Program-made: the position numbers and the translations under genes
The notes under the pieces: model-generated
Told to the model about the DNA's origin: nothing
Database searches by the model: none
The model's input: the letters and a program-made list of their open reading frames with translations, nothing else
DNA from: Globodera rostochiensis
Lineage: Eukaryota > Nematoda > Chromadorea > Rhabditida > Heteroderidae
Assembly (NCBI GenBank): GCA_018350325.1
Contig: JAEVLN010000003.1
Location: forward strand, 2,527,214-2,591,213
Direction: 5' to 3'
Length of the DNA stretch: 64,000 nt
Shown: one piece after another, positions 53,026 to 63,955 of the stretch
Layout: each line of letters begins with the position of its first letter
How positions within the stretch are numbered: position 1 is the first letter of the stretch

Positions 53026-53565
53026 GTAGTTAAAGTATTTATCACTCGTCGGCAGTATCCACATGGATCCAATGAATGAGCTCTAGTTCGAAATCAACCC
53101 CGGATTAATTCTAGACTGAGCCATTTATTATTTACGTGATTTTTCAAAGGTCAAAAAAAAATTAATGTAGTGATAACGCCATTAGGTTGTATGTTGTTTT
53201 TTCCATTGTTCTGAAATCGCAAATGCAAACGTTCGTTGGGGATCTCCTTGTCCTTTGAATTCGTACAGAGTAAGCTGTTTTTTTCGGCAGCAAAAAGGTT
53301 CAGAAATTTCTCCATCAATTTGGATCGTAAGGTAATGAAACTTCAGAATTTTTTCAGAAATAATTTACGCTTCCTCGGGTTTTTAAATTTTTTCCTATGG
53401 TGGCAAAGGATAAGGTAAAGTTCAAACCTAATCCAACACTCTGATGTATCACAAATAAGACAAATGTTGTAAATTTAAATTAGGTCGTGAATCAAATCAG
53501 AGCAAGAAGCTGTTAAGGAATACAGATTTTTGAATGTGACTCCAGCATCCTGTTTGTCTAAATAT

Positions 53566-54345
53566 TGACCTTTTAATAAAAAGGTTTTTCATTGTGAAAG
53601 TGAATCAATCCCTTTTGGAAGGAATGAGCAATTTCAGAATCCATAAGTCACTTTCAAAATTCTCAAAAAACTCATGCTCTTCAAAATTAGTCTCTAAAAA
53701 TAAAAAGGTTTTTTCATTGTGAAGGTGAATCAATCCCTTTTGGAAGGAATGAGCAATTTTAGAATCCATAAGTCACTTTAAAAATTCTCAAAAATCATAT
53801 ACTCTATCAATCAGTCCATAAACTCGCGCAGGACCCTGCCAATAGGTTTTGGCTTCAGGACTCACTTAGCTGGGCCTCAGTTGGCCTGGCGCTCACCTGG
53901 CTGACTGGCGCTCAGTTGGCGCCCCACCCCCTCAATAGGTCGGGGCTGCTACCGTAATCCGGTGAATTTTCAGGCAGTAACTACTAATGAGCAATTTTAG
54001 AATCCATAAGTCACTTTAAAAATTCTCAAAAATCATATACTCTTCAAAATTAGTCTCTAAAAATAAAAAGGTTTTTTCATTGTGAAGGTGAATCAATCCC
54101 TTTTGGAAGGAATGAGCAATTTCAGAATCCATAAGTCACTTTAAAAATTCTCAAAAATCATATACTCTTCAAAATTAGTCTCTAAAAATAAAAAGGTTTT
54201 TTCATTGTGAAGGTGAATCAATCCCTTTTGGAAGGAATGAGCAATTTCAGAATCCATAAGTCACTTTAAAAATTCTCAAAAATCATATACTCTTCAAAAT
54301 TAGTCTCTAAAAATAAAAAGGTTTTTTCATTGTGAAGATGAATTT
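53566..54345. repeat. about 125-base tandem repeat with an insertion
   Basis: Five to six units begin AAAAAGGTTTTTTCATTGTG, then GGTGAATCAATCCCTTTTGG..., TCCATAAGTCAC and AAAATTAGTCTCT. The run is broken at about 53800-53990 by a GC-richer insert (TGGCGCTCAGTTGGCGCCCC). Units are over 95 percent alike, so the expansion is recent. Confidence 0.88.
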
Positions 54346-54366
54346 TAAGCATGAATGGAATATACA

Positions 54367-55140
54367 TTACACAATCTGCAATTTAATCTTCTTTTTTTTT
54401 AAATTGGTTTTGGGGGGCATTTGTAAATTTTCTATTAAATAAACAGCAACCAAAAAACATCCCGCCATTAAACAGATTAAATATTTTGAATGGTGATTTG
54501 TTACCGGTGGAACATGCCGGTGGAGTCGTACTTCATCACTGCTGCTCAAAAAGGTCCCCACCACCGGCACGGCCCGTGTCAACACTGATCAGCTGCTGTC
54601 CAGCTCCGGCATTTCTGAACAGTCGTAATTAGCGGAGTGATCATTGAACAGTAGCCCAACAAAAAGCTTATTTTTGATTTTCTCACAATGTATCCGGGTC
54701 GGATCGGCCGATGAACCCGTTGTTGACGCGCTGTGCGCCCGCACTGATCACACCAGCAGCAGTGGAAGCTGTGCGTAATTATAAGCTGAATATTGACGGC
54801 ATTTACACTGCTCGGGACTCAAAATTGTCGGTTAAGCGGCTCCGGGAAAGACTTTGTAACTAGGGATCTCAGTACCTAAATTCCCCACGCTTTTTTCCAA
54901 ATCGGGGCTCGAGAATTCCATTAGTTTGCCATCACAAAAAGCCGCCCACCTCGCTTCATCATCGCTTTGCCGCCCTTGCGGAATAGCGACAAATGTTTGC
55001 ATTTGCACTTTTTGATCAACGACACGTCGTACACGTCGGCATGGCAAATTTTACACCAATAAAAAGCGCTAAACGAGGGGAAAGTGACGACAAAATGCTT
55101 TTGTAACCCATTCAAATTGCAATGGCACAATTTGTACTAA
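54367..55140 (-). other. minus-strand open frames, unresolved
   Basis: Two overlapping minus-strand frames at 55130-54832 look partly coding. One reads FYWCKICHADVYDVSLIKKC with a CxxC and a CKC pair; the other gives a 71-residue end (FVAIPQGRQSDDEARWAAFC...). A frame at 54585-54367 has a hydrophobic helix (YLICLMAGCFLVAVYLI). They could be the 3' exons of the gene at 55.4-56.1 kb. Confidence 0.3.
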
Positions 55141-55399
55141 TTTAACAGTGATCATTTGATCAGACTCTGTAACAGTACTAAGCTCCAGCTCCCGAAGCTG
55201 ATCACTGATCTACCCCATTAGCGTCTCACGGGTTGAGGTTTTCACTTTATAAACATTTTTTTACTAATAGTGCCCCGCCCCTATGGTCTTTTTCAAAAAT
55301 TGAATGGTTCAAAAAAACGTTTTAAACGCAAAATCCGACAAATGGTAGGGGTGGTAGAACAGGAAAGTACCGAGATTGAGCATTGATATCTCTTGCAGT

Positions 55400-56075
55400 C
55401 TCAAGATTAATTGACGAAATTCTACAAAACTAGCCCACCGTTTCACTTCGTCCGCCGATTGAGCGATGAAGAAGCCCTGGGTCTGGGACAGGGATGGGCG
55501 GAAATATACGCCGATAGGCGCCGCCGGAAGAATTTTTTAAAAAAACTTAACAAGATTTGTTAAGAAAATCGCTCCAAAAATGAAAATGCAAAACAAAAGC
55601 CCTAAAATGTTTTTTGATTTCGTCCTGAAAAGCTTGTGAATTGTCATCTAAAATGTTTGTTTTTTAATTGGAAAAAAAGAATTTTTAAAAATTATTTAAC
55701 CACCGTAATTGTACAGAAACTAAGAAATAATCAACTGACACAGTAAGGGATCTGAACCCCCACCCACACTTATCTACCCACACCAACCACTCACCATTAC
55801 ACCATAACCAAACCGGATTACAATTCTCCAAAAATCCCATTCTTAGGAGTGTATATTTTTCCGTTTTTTTCCGTTAAAAAGGGCATTTTAACGGAAAACG
55901 GAAAAGGCCCAAAAACAACGGAAAACGGAATTCCGCCCGTCCCAGACTCTGGGACAGAATGACGGTGCTCGGGCCGGGATTGATGGCGGTGTTGCACTCC
56001 TTCTTCTCGTCGTCCTTCAGCTCAATGGCCAACAGCAAAAGGCCCACACGAGTGAACAACAACCTGCGGGGGTTG
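55400..56075 (-). pseudogene. coding exon split by a transposon, unrecognised gene
   Basis: Minus-strand reading before the insertion: LLFTRVGLLLLAIELKDDEK, then NTAINPGPSTVILSQ. After it the frame resumes with TQGFFIAQSADEVKRW. Removing 55491-55948 or so restores one open frame (VILSQTQGFFIAQ), so a single exon has been interrupted. TVILSQ...FFIAQSADEVKRW resembles the last strand and helix of a pleckstrin-homology-like fold, but I do not claim the family. Confidence 0.45.
55491..55948. mobile_element. transposon inserted in a coding exon
   Basis: Facing ends GGGATGGGCGGAA (55491) and TTCCGCCCGTCCC (55931-55943), with TCTGGGACAG repeated on both outer sides (55482-55491 and 55948-55957). 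The interior contains the CGCCGATAGGCGCCGCCGG module shared with the hAT elements at 16, 19 and 37 kb. Confidence 0.7.
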
Positions 56076-56618
56076 GGGACGTACGGAGAGATTTTATTTA
56101 AATAATGAGGACACAAAAACAACAGCAAAACAGTCAGCCAGTGTTATGTATGTGAGAAAGGACCGATCAAGATTCTCGATCGAAATCTCAATCGGTCCTC
56201 AAGTCCTTTCTCTAATTTTAACCGACAAAAGCACCACACAATTTATTTTTGTTTTCACGATTAAAGAAACAAATTTTGGGGGATCGTTCCGCCAATTAAT
56301 TAATTATAAAGAGATTAATTTGTACGCGAAAGGGCGCCAAAGATTTTTGTTTTTTTGTTCAGAATTCGTTTGTTTGTGCACATAACAGCTTCAGCATGAC
56401 GGACGGTCGGGACGGCATCATCAAAGGGGGAAGAAAGGAAACCCACTGAGCCGCGTCAAGAAAACGATGCCGATGGCTCAACGTCTCGGTGTACATCCCG
56501 CAAAAGAAAAGGGAGTAACAAAATATGCCAGAGGGTATGAACGGCCCGGCCCCGATCGGTTGACAAGAGTGTTGGAGGTTTAACTCACAGTTGATTCCTC
56601 GACATTTTTACCTTTTAG

Positions 56619-57545
56619 CTTTGTTATGTCCTGGACGGTCAACGCGTGAAGGGCGAGCAGTCCGCGAACCGTGTAAGATATGCAGTGTTTTAACTAATTA
56701 AAAAAGGAAACCCTTAGGAAATGATTGGTGTAACTGCGGTGGCACCGACTGTTTTGAAAGTACACAACGAACGAGTGAAGGGCGCGCTTCAGCTCGTTAA
56801 CAACGAATATCTGACGATGGCTTCAGTTTGCTTCGAGAACGCTCCGCTGCACGTCGACTTCCGAGTTATCGGTCCGCCGAGCATCGTTTATCGTGACAAC
56901 GCAACTCTGCGTCCTGATTCCATGGGAGAATGGAAGCCGACCCTCAGAACAAATTATTTGTTGAACGCGAAGATCAATCGTTGGGTGGCCTACGCATTTG
57001 ATCCGCGTGACGGTGATTCAGTGCGCCGAAGTAGTCGATTGTTGGAAGTGAGTTGAAATGCCAAAGATGTTTTTGTCGGGAGATTGATAAAATCAATTTA
57101 GTAATTTTCGCCTTAATTGGGCATGCGAAAGGCTCCGAGCGTGACGACGTCCACACATGGCCATTCAGGGCTCTGCTTGTACTCCTCACTACACACTGCT
57201 GAGGGAAGAAAACGATCTCTCGATGGACACACTTCAGGCCATGGTCCATTGCCTCTGCTTTGGGCATCAATTCGTAACAAAACCGACTTTGCTGCCTTCA
57301 TCGGTAGGTTTTGAGTTGAACTCGAACTTTTTATTTTTTTCAAATTTTACTTTTCGCTCAAGGCAAAGCGCAATCGTAACATCTATGCACACAACTCCAA
57401 ATATGGACTGGACGACAGCAAAAGTTTGGAAAAGGTTGGCAAGGACAAAAACTTGGCGTGGCCACTGCGCAATTACGAGGACATGACCACAGTGCTTTCC
57501 TTCGTGACGACCCAATTCCTGAAGGATCTCCGCGTCAACGCCTGA
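56619..57545 (+). pseudogene. WAGO-type Argonaute remnant lacking the PIWI core
   Basis: Argonautes bind small guide RNAs. 56619-56672 (LCYVLDGQRVKGEQSANR) and 56718-57047 (TVLKVHNERVKGALQLVNNE, VDFRVIGPPSIVYRD, MGEWKPTLRTNYLLNAKINR, WVAYAF) correspond to the end of PAZ and linker 2. Only about 100 bases later, 57157-57300 (MAIQGSACTPHYTLLREEND, MDTLQAMVHCLCFGHQFVTK) and 57363-57545 (AKRNRNIYAHNSKYGLDD ... ending LKDLRVNA) match the extreme C-terminus. The MID domain and nearly all of PIWI, including every catalytic position, are absent, and the frame before MAIQG has a TGA at 57142-57144. AATAAA lies at 57595. A working N-terminal half is not in the window. Confidence 0.75.
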
Positions 57546-57633
57546 GGAACTGATGGTCTTGGTCGTTTTTGTTTAAGAATGTATTCTTGCATTACAATAA
57601 ATTCTGACAAAACGACCAACTTTGTGCGACTTG

Positions 57634-57966
57634 ATGGACGCCCTCCGGCGTGCCGAACCAAACTGTTCACGACTTGTTGCCGACCTGACACGCGTCTATC
57701 CGGGACTGTTTCTGTTCAAAAGCGACGGCACCAAACGACAAAGGGACGAACTTATGGAGACGGACCGGCAGTTGACCATCCGAGTGGCATCCGGGGGAGC
57801 GGGAAGTGCACGGACGGAGGATGAAAAGAAAGTGGCACTGGCGGAAGAGTGTGACCCGGCAGAGAGGACGAGTGGATGTGGTGAAGGAAAAGTTTGTGCC
57901 GAGTTGAAGGAGGCCGAGAAGAATGGCACGGATGGAAGGGGCGCAGGGCGATGTGTGAGTAAGTGA
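57634..57966 (+). CDS. 110-residue open frame, unknown
   Basis: Starts MDALRRAEPNCSRLVADLTR, continues VYPGLFLFKSDGTKRQRDEL and ends acidic and Gly-rich. The first 60 codons look protein-like. The start sits about 40 bases behind the AATAAA of the Argonaute remnant. No family recognised; it could be an exon of something larger or chance. Confidence 0.35.
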   Translation: MDALRRAEPNCSRLVADLTRVYPGLFLFKSDGTKRQRDELMETDRQLTIRVASGGAGSARTEDEKKVALAEECDPAERTSGCGEGKVCAELKEAEKNGTDGRGAGRCVSK

Positions 57967-58227
57967 GAGAGGCGGGGACAGACCGGTTTGGGAATGTGCG
58001 CGGGGACAGACCGGTTTGGGAATGTGCGCAAAACTTGGAAATTCGTGTTTCGAAAAATCCCTCTGGACATTACGGCGGTTCGAGAGTCTCGGCCTTGAGA
58101 GGAAGAAAGTCTCGGGGTCAGGTCCAAGGAAAGTCGGGTTCTTTCGGGACCGGTGGTTGAGGTCCAAAAAATGTCAGGAGCTTAAGTGGGGGGGGGGGGG
58201 GCAAAAGTCGCGGGGGAGGGGGCACGG

Positions 58228-58470
58228 CTACCCCAAATTGGTTTTGAATTGCTCAGAATTTTCAGCGAATCGTTTCGCCTCCTCCGTCGACCAATTGTTC
58301 CATTGCGACTCGTCCACCTGCGACTCGTCGACGGCCGAATGCGTTCCCTTTTCCTCCTCTTCCGTCGCCCCGCGGGGCCAACCTGCCGCGTGCCGTTGTC
58401 GTCCCGGTCTCGTGCCACTCTCGACCACCGACGACCGTTCCTTCCCATTCCGATGCGGCCGAGCCAACAA
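58228..58470 (-). CDS. open frame, possible exon
   Basis: Minus-strand frame ending ESQVDESQWNNWSTEEAKRF then AENSEQFKTNLG; the last 40 residues look coding and helical. Several overlapping frames compete in this GC-rich stretch, so it is only a candidate. Confidence 0.28.
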   Translation of the reverse strand: MLARPHRNGKERSSVVESGTRPGRQRHAAGWPRGATEEEEKGTHSAVDESQVDESQWNNWSTEEAKRFAENSEQFKTNLG

Positions 58471-58993
58471 AGGTGCGAGGAGTTTAAGCCGTCAGCAGTT
58501 GCCCCCCCTTTTAATGATGGAAAAGCATTGCTGCAGGCAAATAAAATCGCTTTCACAAAACACCCCCACCCGCCGCGCATTTCCTCTCAGGCGGCAATAA
58601 TACAAAAGAATTATTTTTATTTGCCCCGTCCCGTCCATGGGCCTCTCTTATTCCCCCCCCCCCCACAAATTCCCCCAAATTCCAGGAGAGGAGGGACAGG
58701 AGAGAAAGTGTGTGAAATTGAGAGATTGGGAGGGGAGAGAAGCGTATCAGAACGAAATAGGGGGCAAACACGAGAGAAAAGGGAAGGCAGAGTTGGGTTG
58801 AAGAGTGTGGGCGGGGTGGGGGAGGGTAAGGTGAACTGGTTTGGATTTGTGAGGGATTTCTTCGGAGATGGGCGGGGAGTGCGGGTGGGGGGATTAAATG
58901 GCAATATATGCATGGAAATGACCACGGTTTGTGTTCCGCACCGGATTTTGAGTACTTTTGGTGGTGCAACCGTTGGCTTTTCACCATTTAGAA

Positions 58994-59281
58994 ATGGGTC
59001 CTCCAATGCTTCAAGCTGGTTGGTGTTTGATGTTGTTGTTGTTCAACTTCTTGGCTTCCCCTCAGGCATCTCCACCGCCCTTTGCATGTTGCCTCTGGCG
59101 TTTGCCTTGCGGAAGGACGACATGTTGGAGGAAGACGGGGGGACGACGGACGCCAAAAATGGAGGATGACAGACCCCAACCAACCTCGGCACACACACCT
59201 CCGACCCGACGACATTCCGCTTTAATAACCCCCCAAAGAACAAAACCCCCGAAGGGACGGATCGGTGCCGAACCTTCTTAG
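58994..59281 (+). CDS. small predicted secreted Cys-containing protein
   Basis: 95 residues, start MGPPMLQAGWCLMLLLFNFL, a standard signal peptide with likely cleavage after ASPQA. The mature part is CCLWRLPCGRTTCWRKTGGR followed by a Pro/Thr/Arg-rich tail. An acceptor-like CCATTTAG lies two bases before the ATG, fitting a trans-spliced leader, and AATAAA-like signals follow at about 59370. No relative recognised. In plant-parasitic nematodes such short secreted proteins are often candidate effectors, but that is inference only. Confidence 0.42.
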   Translation: MGPPMLQAGWCLMLLLFNFLASPQASPPPFACCLWRLPCGRTTCWRKTGGRRTPKMEDDRPQPTSAHTPPTRRHSALITPQRTKPPKGRIGAEPS

Positions 59282-59688
59282 TTCAAATCGTTATGTTTTT
59301 ATTCGGTTTTATTTAAATTTTGTTGGCTCCAATTTGTTAAAAGCGCAAAATGAATCATAATAATAGCAATAAAAATTTATTTATAAAATTTTTTTTTTAA
59401 TTCATAATTCAACGGAGCAATTATCGGCTGGGAAGAGAGAGGGCAAAGAGAATTCTGGGACAAAATTATGCAAATTGGTTGAGAATTGGAGGGGGGAGGA
59501 CGGGGATGAACCACGGGAAGTGCGGGAAGTTCGTTCAGGCAAGAGAAGTGATTGATGCGTTCGTTAAAGCCCGCGTTTACGTGTTCCGAGAGCAAAGAAA
59601 CAGGTCCCAAAGCCCATTTTAGGAATCAAAAGATTGTCCGATCAACTCAGGCCAAGCCCCTATAAGTTCAAGTCGATCGGTTGCTTTC

Positions 59689-62600
59689 TCAATTGTTGGC
59701 AAAAATCAGTCTGGCCAGCTGTGCCCGTGTGCCCATCCTTTGGGCACGTCTCGTCTCACAATCGGCCGATTGCAAATGGTCGTCGTACCCCCCCTGGGGG
59801 GCTGGACAAACCCGGGGGCGGTATCGAATGCGCAGGGAGGGGTCGATGGCGCGCATCACATGGAGGCCGTGGCGGCGATCGGCGGATTTGTTGTGGAAGA
59901 GATGGAACAGGCCGATGGGCGTGGCGACATTGGCGCCAAATTTTGCACGAATTGCGGCATAGTCCGTCCTGAAGTGGTTGTTGGGAGTTGGAACATATTG
60001 GACACGATGGACAACAAATTTGTGGACCCGTGAAGAGCGGCCACGCCAAACTCCTCCGTGTCGAAGCGTCCCCGGTCTTTGTGAATGACAAAGTCGGCAG
60101 CAGCAGACGAAATTGCGGGCGACAAACCGGACACGAACGGGTTGAACTCGGCGAACGGAATCGGGAAGAACACCTGAAAGAGGGGACAAATGCGGGGACA
60201 AATGTTGGGGGGGGGGTGAAGCAACTTGAAAATGTCGGATGGTGTTGACGCGGACCCGGTCCAGAAAGTCCCACTGGAAGTCGACAAACGGAGAAAGCAA
60301 CAGGAACAGAGTCTGTTGACCGTAACGGTCGATCTGTAGTAAGAAGAAGATGGAGACGAACACCGACTCTTCCCGTAAAAAGTAGTCCAACATTCACTGA
60401 CCGCTGTGTCAATGGCAACAATTTCAATGGGCAATTTGTTGTTGTTGTTGTTCAGGTCGGCTGGTTGCAGCAAAAGCAGTGCAGAGTCGGTGTTGAAGGA
60501 GTGTTTGCATCTGACACAAAAAAAAAGCCCTATAGATGGACGAAGGACTCGTTCCAAGCCCCCCCCCCCTCCCCAAAAAATTCACTTTCGCTCCATTTCG
60601 GCCAAATTGGCACCCAACACGCGGACGAGAACGGCCTCAATGGAACGGACGGCGATGACAAAACGTATTTGACGGCGAGTCGCTGGCCGAAGGGGCACGG
60701 AAGAGCAAAGCAACAGCTGACGACGGAGCAACGAGCGCAGGGAGAGGGCCTGGTCTACGGACTCAACCGGAACTGCATGGAGGAGGAATGAGGGGGTGGG
60801 GCGTCCGTCTCGAAAGGGAGGAGAGGGCAAAACGGACCTACGATTGTGATGTCCGAGTCCTCCTTCACAAAAGGCACCTGACAAAAAGCGTTTGTTCACA
60901 CAATCAAAAAGTGCCAGATTATCAGTGCCAAATCCACCCGACCTTCTCTAACACCGTTGTGGAATGGAACGGACGTGAAAGCTGCACCCGGACGAGCCGT
61001 CGTTGGACGACTGCTGCTGAACCATGTCGACGATGTTCCTCCAAATCTACGACATATTCCATGCCCTTCTCCGGGTCGAATCTCCTTTAAAATTCAATGG
61101 TTCAACAGCTTAATAGTCCCTCTGCTGCTTCCTCCCGCCCACCCACTGATAGCCTTGTCGGACTTTGCCGTACGCGAAACCGCCGGTGGAAGCCGCCAAC
61201 ACGCTCTGTTCGACCGCCGCCTTCTTTTTGGCCATTTCAATCACCAACTTCAGCTCTTCCCCCAGCCCTTTCCTTTCAACTCCCTCAACATTTCTGTCCG
61301 GGTCGTTCCCAAACAAATTGCCAACATCGTCGAACATCTCCCAAACGGGCGCTTGGAATCGATTTGGCACTTTTTGGTCACCGCCAACAAAGCCAACGGG
61401 CCACCCAGCATCTTCTCCAAACTCGGAGCTGAACTGCTTCTCAAATTGTTCAATCTCTGCGTCCATCTGATCGATTTCTACGGATAGAAAGTGCTCTAAC
61501 AGTGCCCGAACGTCCAGGTCGGAGAGCAGCGGGGAGACGGTCAGAGAGCGATTAAAACGGCTCCAACGGGTGGCCAACCGGGGGATTTGGTCTGAACAAA
61601 GTAGATGAACACACTGAAGAAGTGGTTAGGGCAGGACGAAATTCAATGCTTTCCACCAAACTCATAGGGGGCGGGCACACACACCGTGGAGAGGCAGCGG
61701 GTTCGGCGTGTTCTGATCCTCCGGCACACGCCACCAGAAATGGTTGACCCCCTGGGACGAGGTCTGGCAGCTCAAATTGGTGGCCAACAAAATGCACTTC
61801 TCCAGCGCAGACTCTTCCGACCGGGCGACGATGCTTCGGCAAAGATTGCGCCCCTCGACGAGCAGCCGCATGGCCGAGTTGGACAACAAAATGCCGGCCT
61901 CCGCTGCGCACAAATCGCCTCCACCGCCGTCGCGTCTGCGGTGGCCAAGTGCCAACGGCACATTCCATCGGAGGCTGTCGATGAGCCGGCGGAGTTGGAA
62001 CGGGTTAAGGAAAGTGCGCTCGGGGAAGAGCAGAAACCAATCAAAGTTGTGCTGCAGAGTCTAAAAAGGGCATTTTGGTTGGGACGACACACGCATCATC
62101 TGATGGGAGGCACCTGATTAGCGATGGCATTCAGCAGTTGGACATGCGTTGGCACAAGCCCACCTGGCCGGAGAGGAATTGATTCGGTGGCAAAATTGGC
62201 TGGGTCAACGCGCGACGTGTCCACGACAGGCCGAACGGCGGCGGGGTCAAAGTGCGCGGAGAGTACCCACCGGTGCAGGGACAGGCCGACCGGCGACCGG
62301 ATCAGAGGCAGCAACAGAATGCGACGGCGAATGCCCAATTCGGAAGCAGCGAAACGGGCGCGGACGAGCTAAAGCGATGCGAAAGGGGCATTTGGTGGCA
62401 CAAATGAACGCGTCCGGCATCGTGCCAAACTCCAAAAGGCATGGGCACACACTAACCAATATTCTAAAAGTTACGGGACCGAAACTCCCGAATTTTCCCT
62501 GTGTTTTATCCCGTAAAGTCCCGACAACGATCAAATTTTGAAAATCCCGACCCCGGAGGGTATTCAAATTCCCCCCTCTCACTTTGAGTGGCTGATGCTG

Positions 62601-62855
62601 TTGTTGCGCATCATTGCCGTTCATCAACGACTCACCGCCGACAATTGTTCGTTCCCACTTCTCCGCTTTCTGCACGTCCCCAACAATGTGTTGCTGTTGT
62701 TGTTCATCTACCGCCTCCCACCCGTCGAACAGAAGCGAATTGAGCAAAAAACCGATCAGAAAGCCCGAAGCGAGCAGCGAAAGAGAACGATGGTGCGGCG
62801 AGGGGAGAAGGCACAGAAGACGGCATTTCCCTCCGCCGACAAAAAAAAGTCCCAT
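59689..62855 (-). CDS. mig-22: chondroitin polymerizing factor (CHPF / MIG-22-like)
   Basis: Golgi glycosyltransferase partner that extends chondroitin chains with chondroitin synthase. The start at 62855 gives a signal anchor (LASGFLIGFLLNSLLF). Domain pieces in order: LRPGGLVPTHVQLLNAIANQ (about 62165), RLIDSLRWNVPLALG and GGGDLCAAEAGILLSNSAMR ... ALEKCILLATNLSCQTSSQG VNHFWW (62000-61720, the Fringe-like N-terminal domain), FAYGKVRQGYQWVGG (about 61150), RYGQQTLFLLLSPFVDFQWD (about 60330), VFFPIPFAEFNPFVSGLSP ... DRGRFDTEEFGVAALHGS (60175-60015), and the C-terminus HVMRAIDPSLRIRYRPRVC ... TRAQLARLIFANN with a stop at 59689. Exon borders are approximate; frame changes between pieces mark introns. 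A CCCGACCCCGGAGGG-type repeat end sits near 62550. Confidence 0.8.
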
Positions 62856-63043
62856 AGGGACACCAAAAATGCCAATTTTAAGGATTAAATTCGTTCGATA
62901 TAAAAAAAAATTTGAGGGGAACGAAAGACCCCAAAAAAGAAGAACATTTTTGAACATTAAAGCATTGAGATCATTTTATCATCAATTGTCGACAATTTAA
63001 AAACAAAGCATTTTTATAGGGTCCACATTTTTGTCGGTTATCA

Positions 63044-63955
63044 TCACAGTTCAGTGCGCGCAATGGAAAGGCAAAAGTTGGAGGTGAAATTGTGCGCGAT
63101 GGCGAATGCCGAGTTGAGCAAATGGACAATGTCCACCAGACGCGGCACGAGACATTCCGCTTGGAAAATCTGTGATCATAAAAAATGGATAAATCGAATA
63201 GCCAAATCCGATTGTGATCACTGATTAGAGTACTCCCTCAAATCCGGATCGCTAATTTTAATTAGAGTAGGCCGGGGCCGGGACTGGTACTGAAGTCTCC
63301 AATTTTGGGACTGAATTTCCCCCTTATAAAATCCCGGGTTTTTCTCAAAATTTCAAATCTTTGTTTTTGACTAGGGTTGGACGGGACCGGGACTAAATTT
63401 GGTCCCGGTCAAAAAAAAACCGGGACTACTGGACAAAAACAAGAAAAAAAAATGCTTGGTAAAAAGCCGGGACCATTATAAGGGGATTTTAAAGGAACTT
63501 TGAAAGCCGGGACTAAAATTTCAGTAACAAAATGCAAAAAATTGACCATTTCAGTACTGGTCCCGGTCCCGTCCAACCCTATTTTTGACCATTAGTTCCG
63601 GTTTTTTGACCGGGATTTGATCAATTTTCCCCCTTACCTAAATCCCGGTTTTTAAATTTTCTCAATCCCGGTCCTTCCCCAAAAAGCCCGGTCCCGGTAG
63701 CCTACTCTAATTTTAATGCAATGCTTTTCTTATTTTCGCACCGTCACTGTTTGTTGTGTGCTGCTGACGCCACCGCCGAGGCCGCTGGCGCCGCCGCCAA
63801 TGCGTCGTCCGTTTGCCGAGGCGACCTGGTAAGCGGCGCAAACAATTTTGGCGGACGAAAGGTAAAAGGACAGCAAAATGTCGTGGGGAAGGGGCGGCAC
63901 AAAACTTTTGATCGGATGGAAATTGCACAGCTCCACCAGCGACTTCTTCTTTGGC
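63044..63955 (-). CDS. ROGDI: ROGDI homologue, C-terminal exons
   Basis: ROGDI belongs to the RAVE/DMXL-type assembly machinery of the V-ATPase. Two exons, 63955-63742 and 63169-63044, join in phase 0; the 5' part runs off the window. Exon 1 reads LVELCNFHPIKSFVPPLPHD, ILLSFYLSSAKIVCAAYQV and a Gly-rich loop; exon 2 reads FQAECLVPRLVDIVHLLNSA, FAIAHNF and ends IARTEL. LPxDxLxxxYxxxxKxxxxxYQ and the AEC.VP.L.D...... block match ROGDI. The intron holds two nested hAT-type elements. Confidence 0.75.
63263..63709. mobile_element. hAT-type element in the ROGDI intron
   Basis: Ends TAGAGTAGGCCGGGGCCGGG and CCCGGTAGCCTACTCTA, flanked by the perfect duplication ATTTTAAT (63255-63262 and 63710-63717). 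Non-coding. Contains a second element. Confidence 0.88.
63372..63581. mobile_element. inner 210-base hAT-type element
   Basis: Ends TAGGGTTGGACGGGACCGGG and CCCGGTCCCGTCCAACCCTA, flanked by the perfect duplication TTTTTGAC (63364-63371 and 63582-63589). It sits inside the element at 63263-63709, so it jumped later. Confidence 0.9.

Noticed and set aside
58553..59006. Minus-strand Pro-rich frames of 129-144 codons
   Set aside because: They are produced by G-rich plus-strand sequence with no splice or family support.
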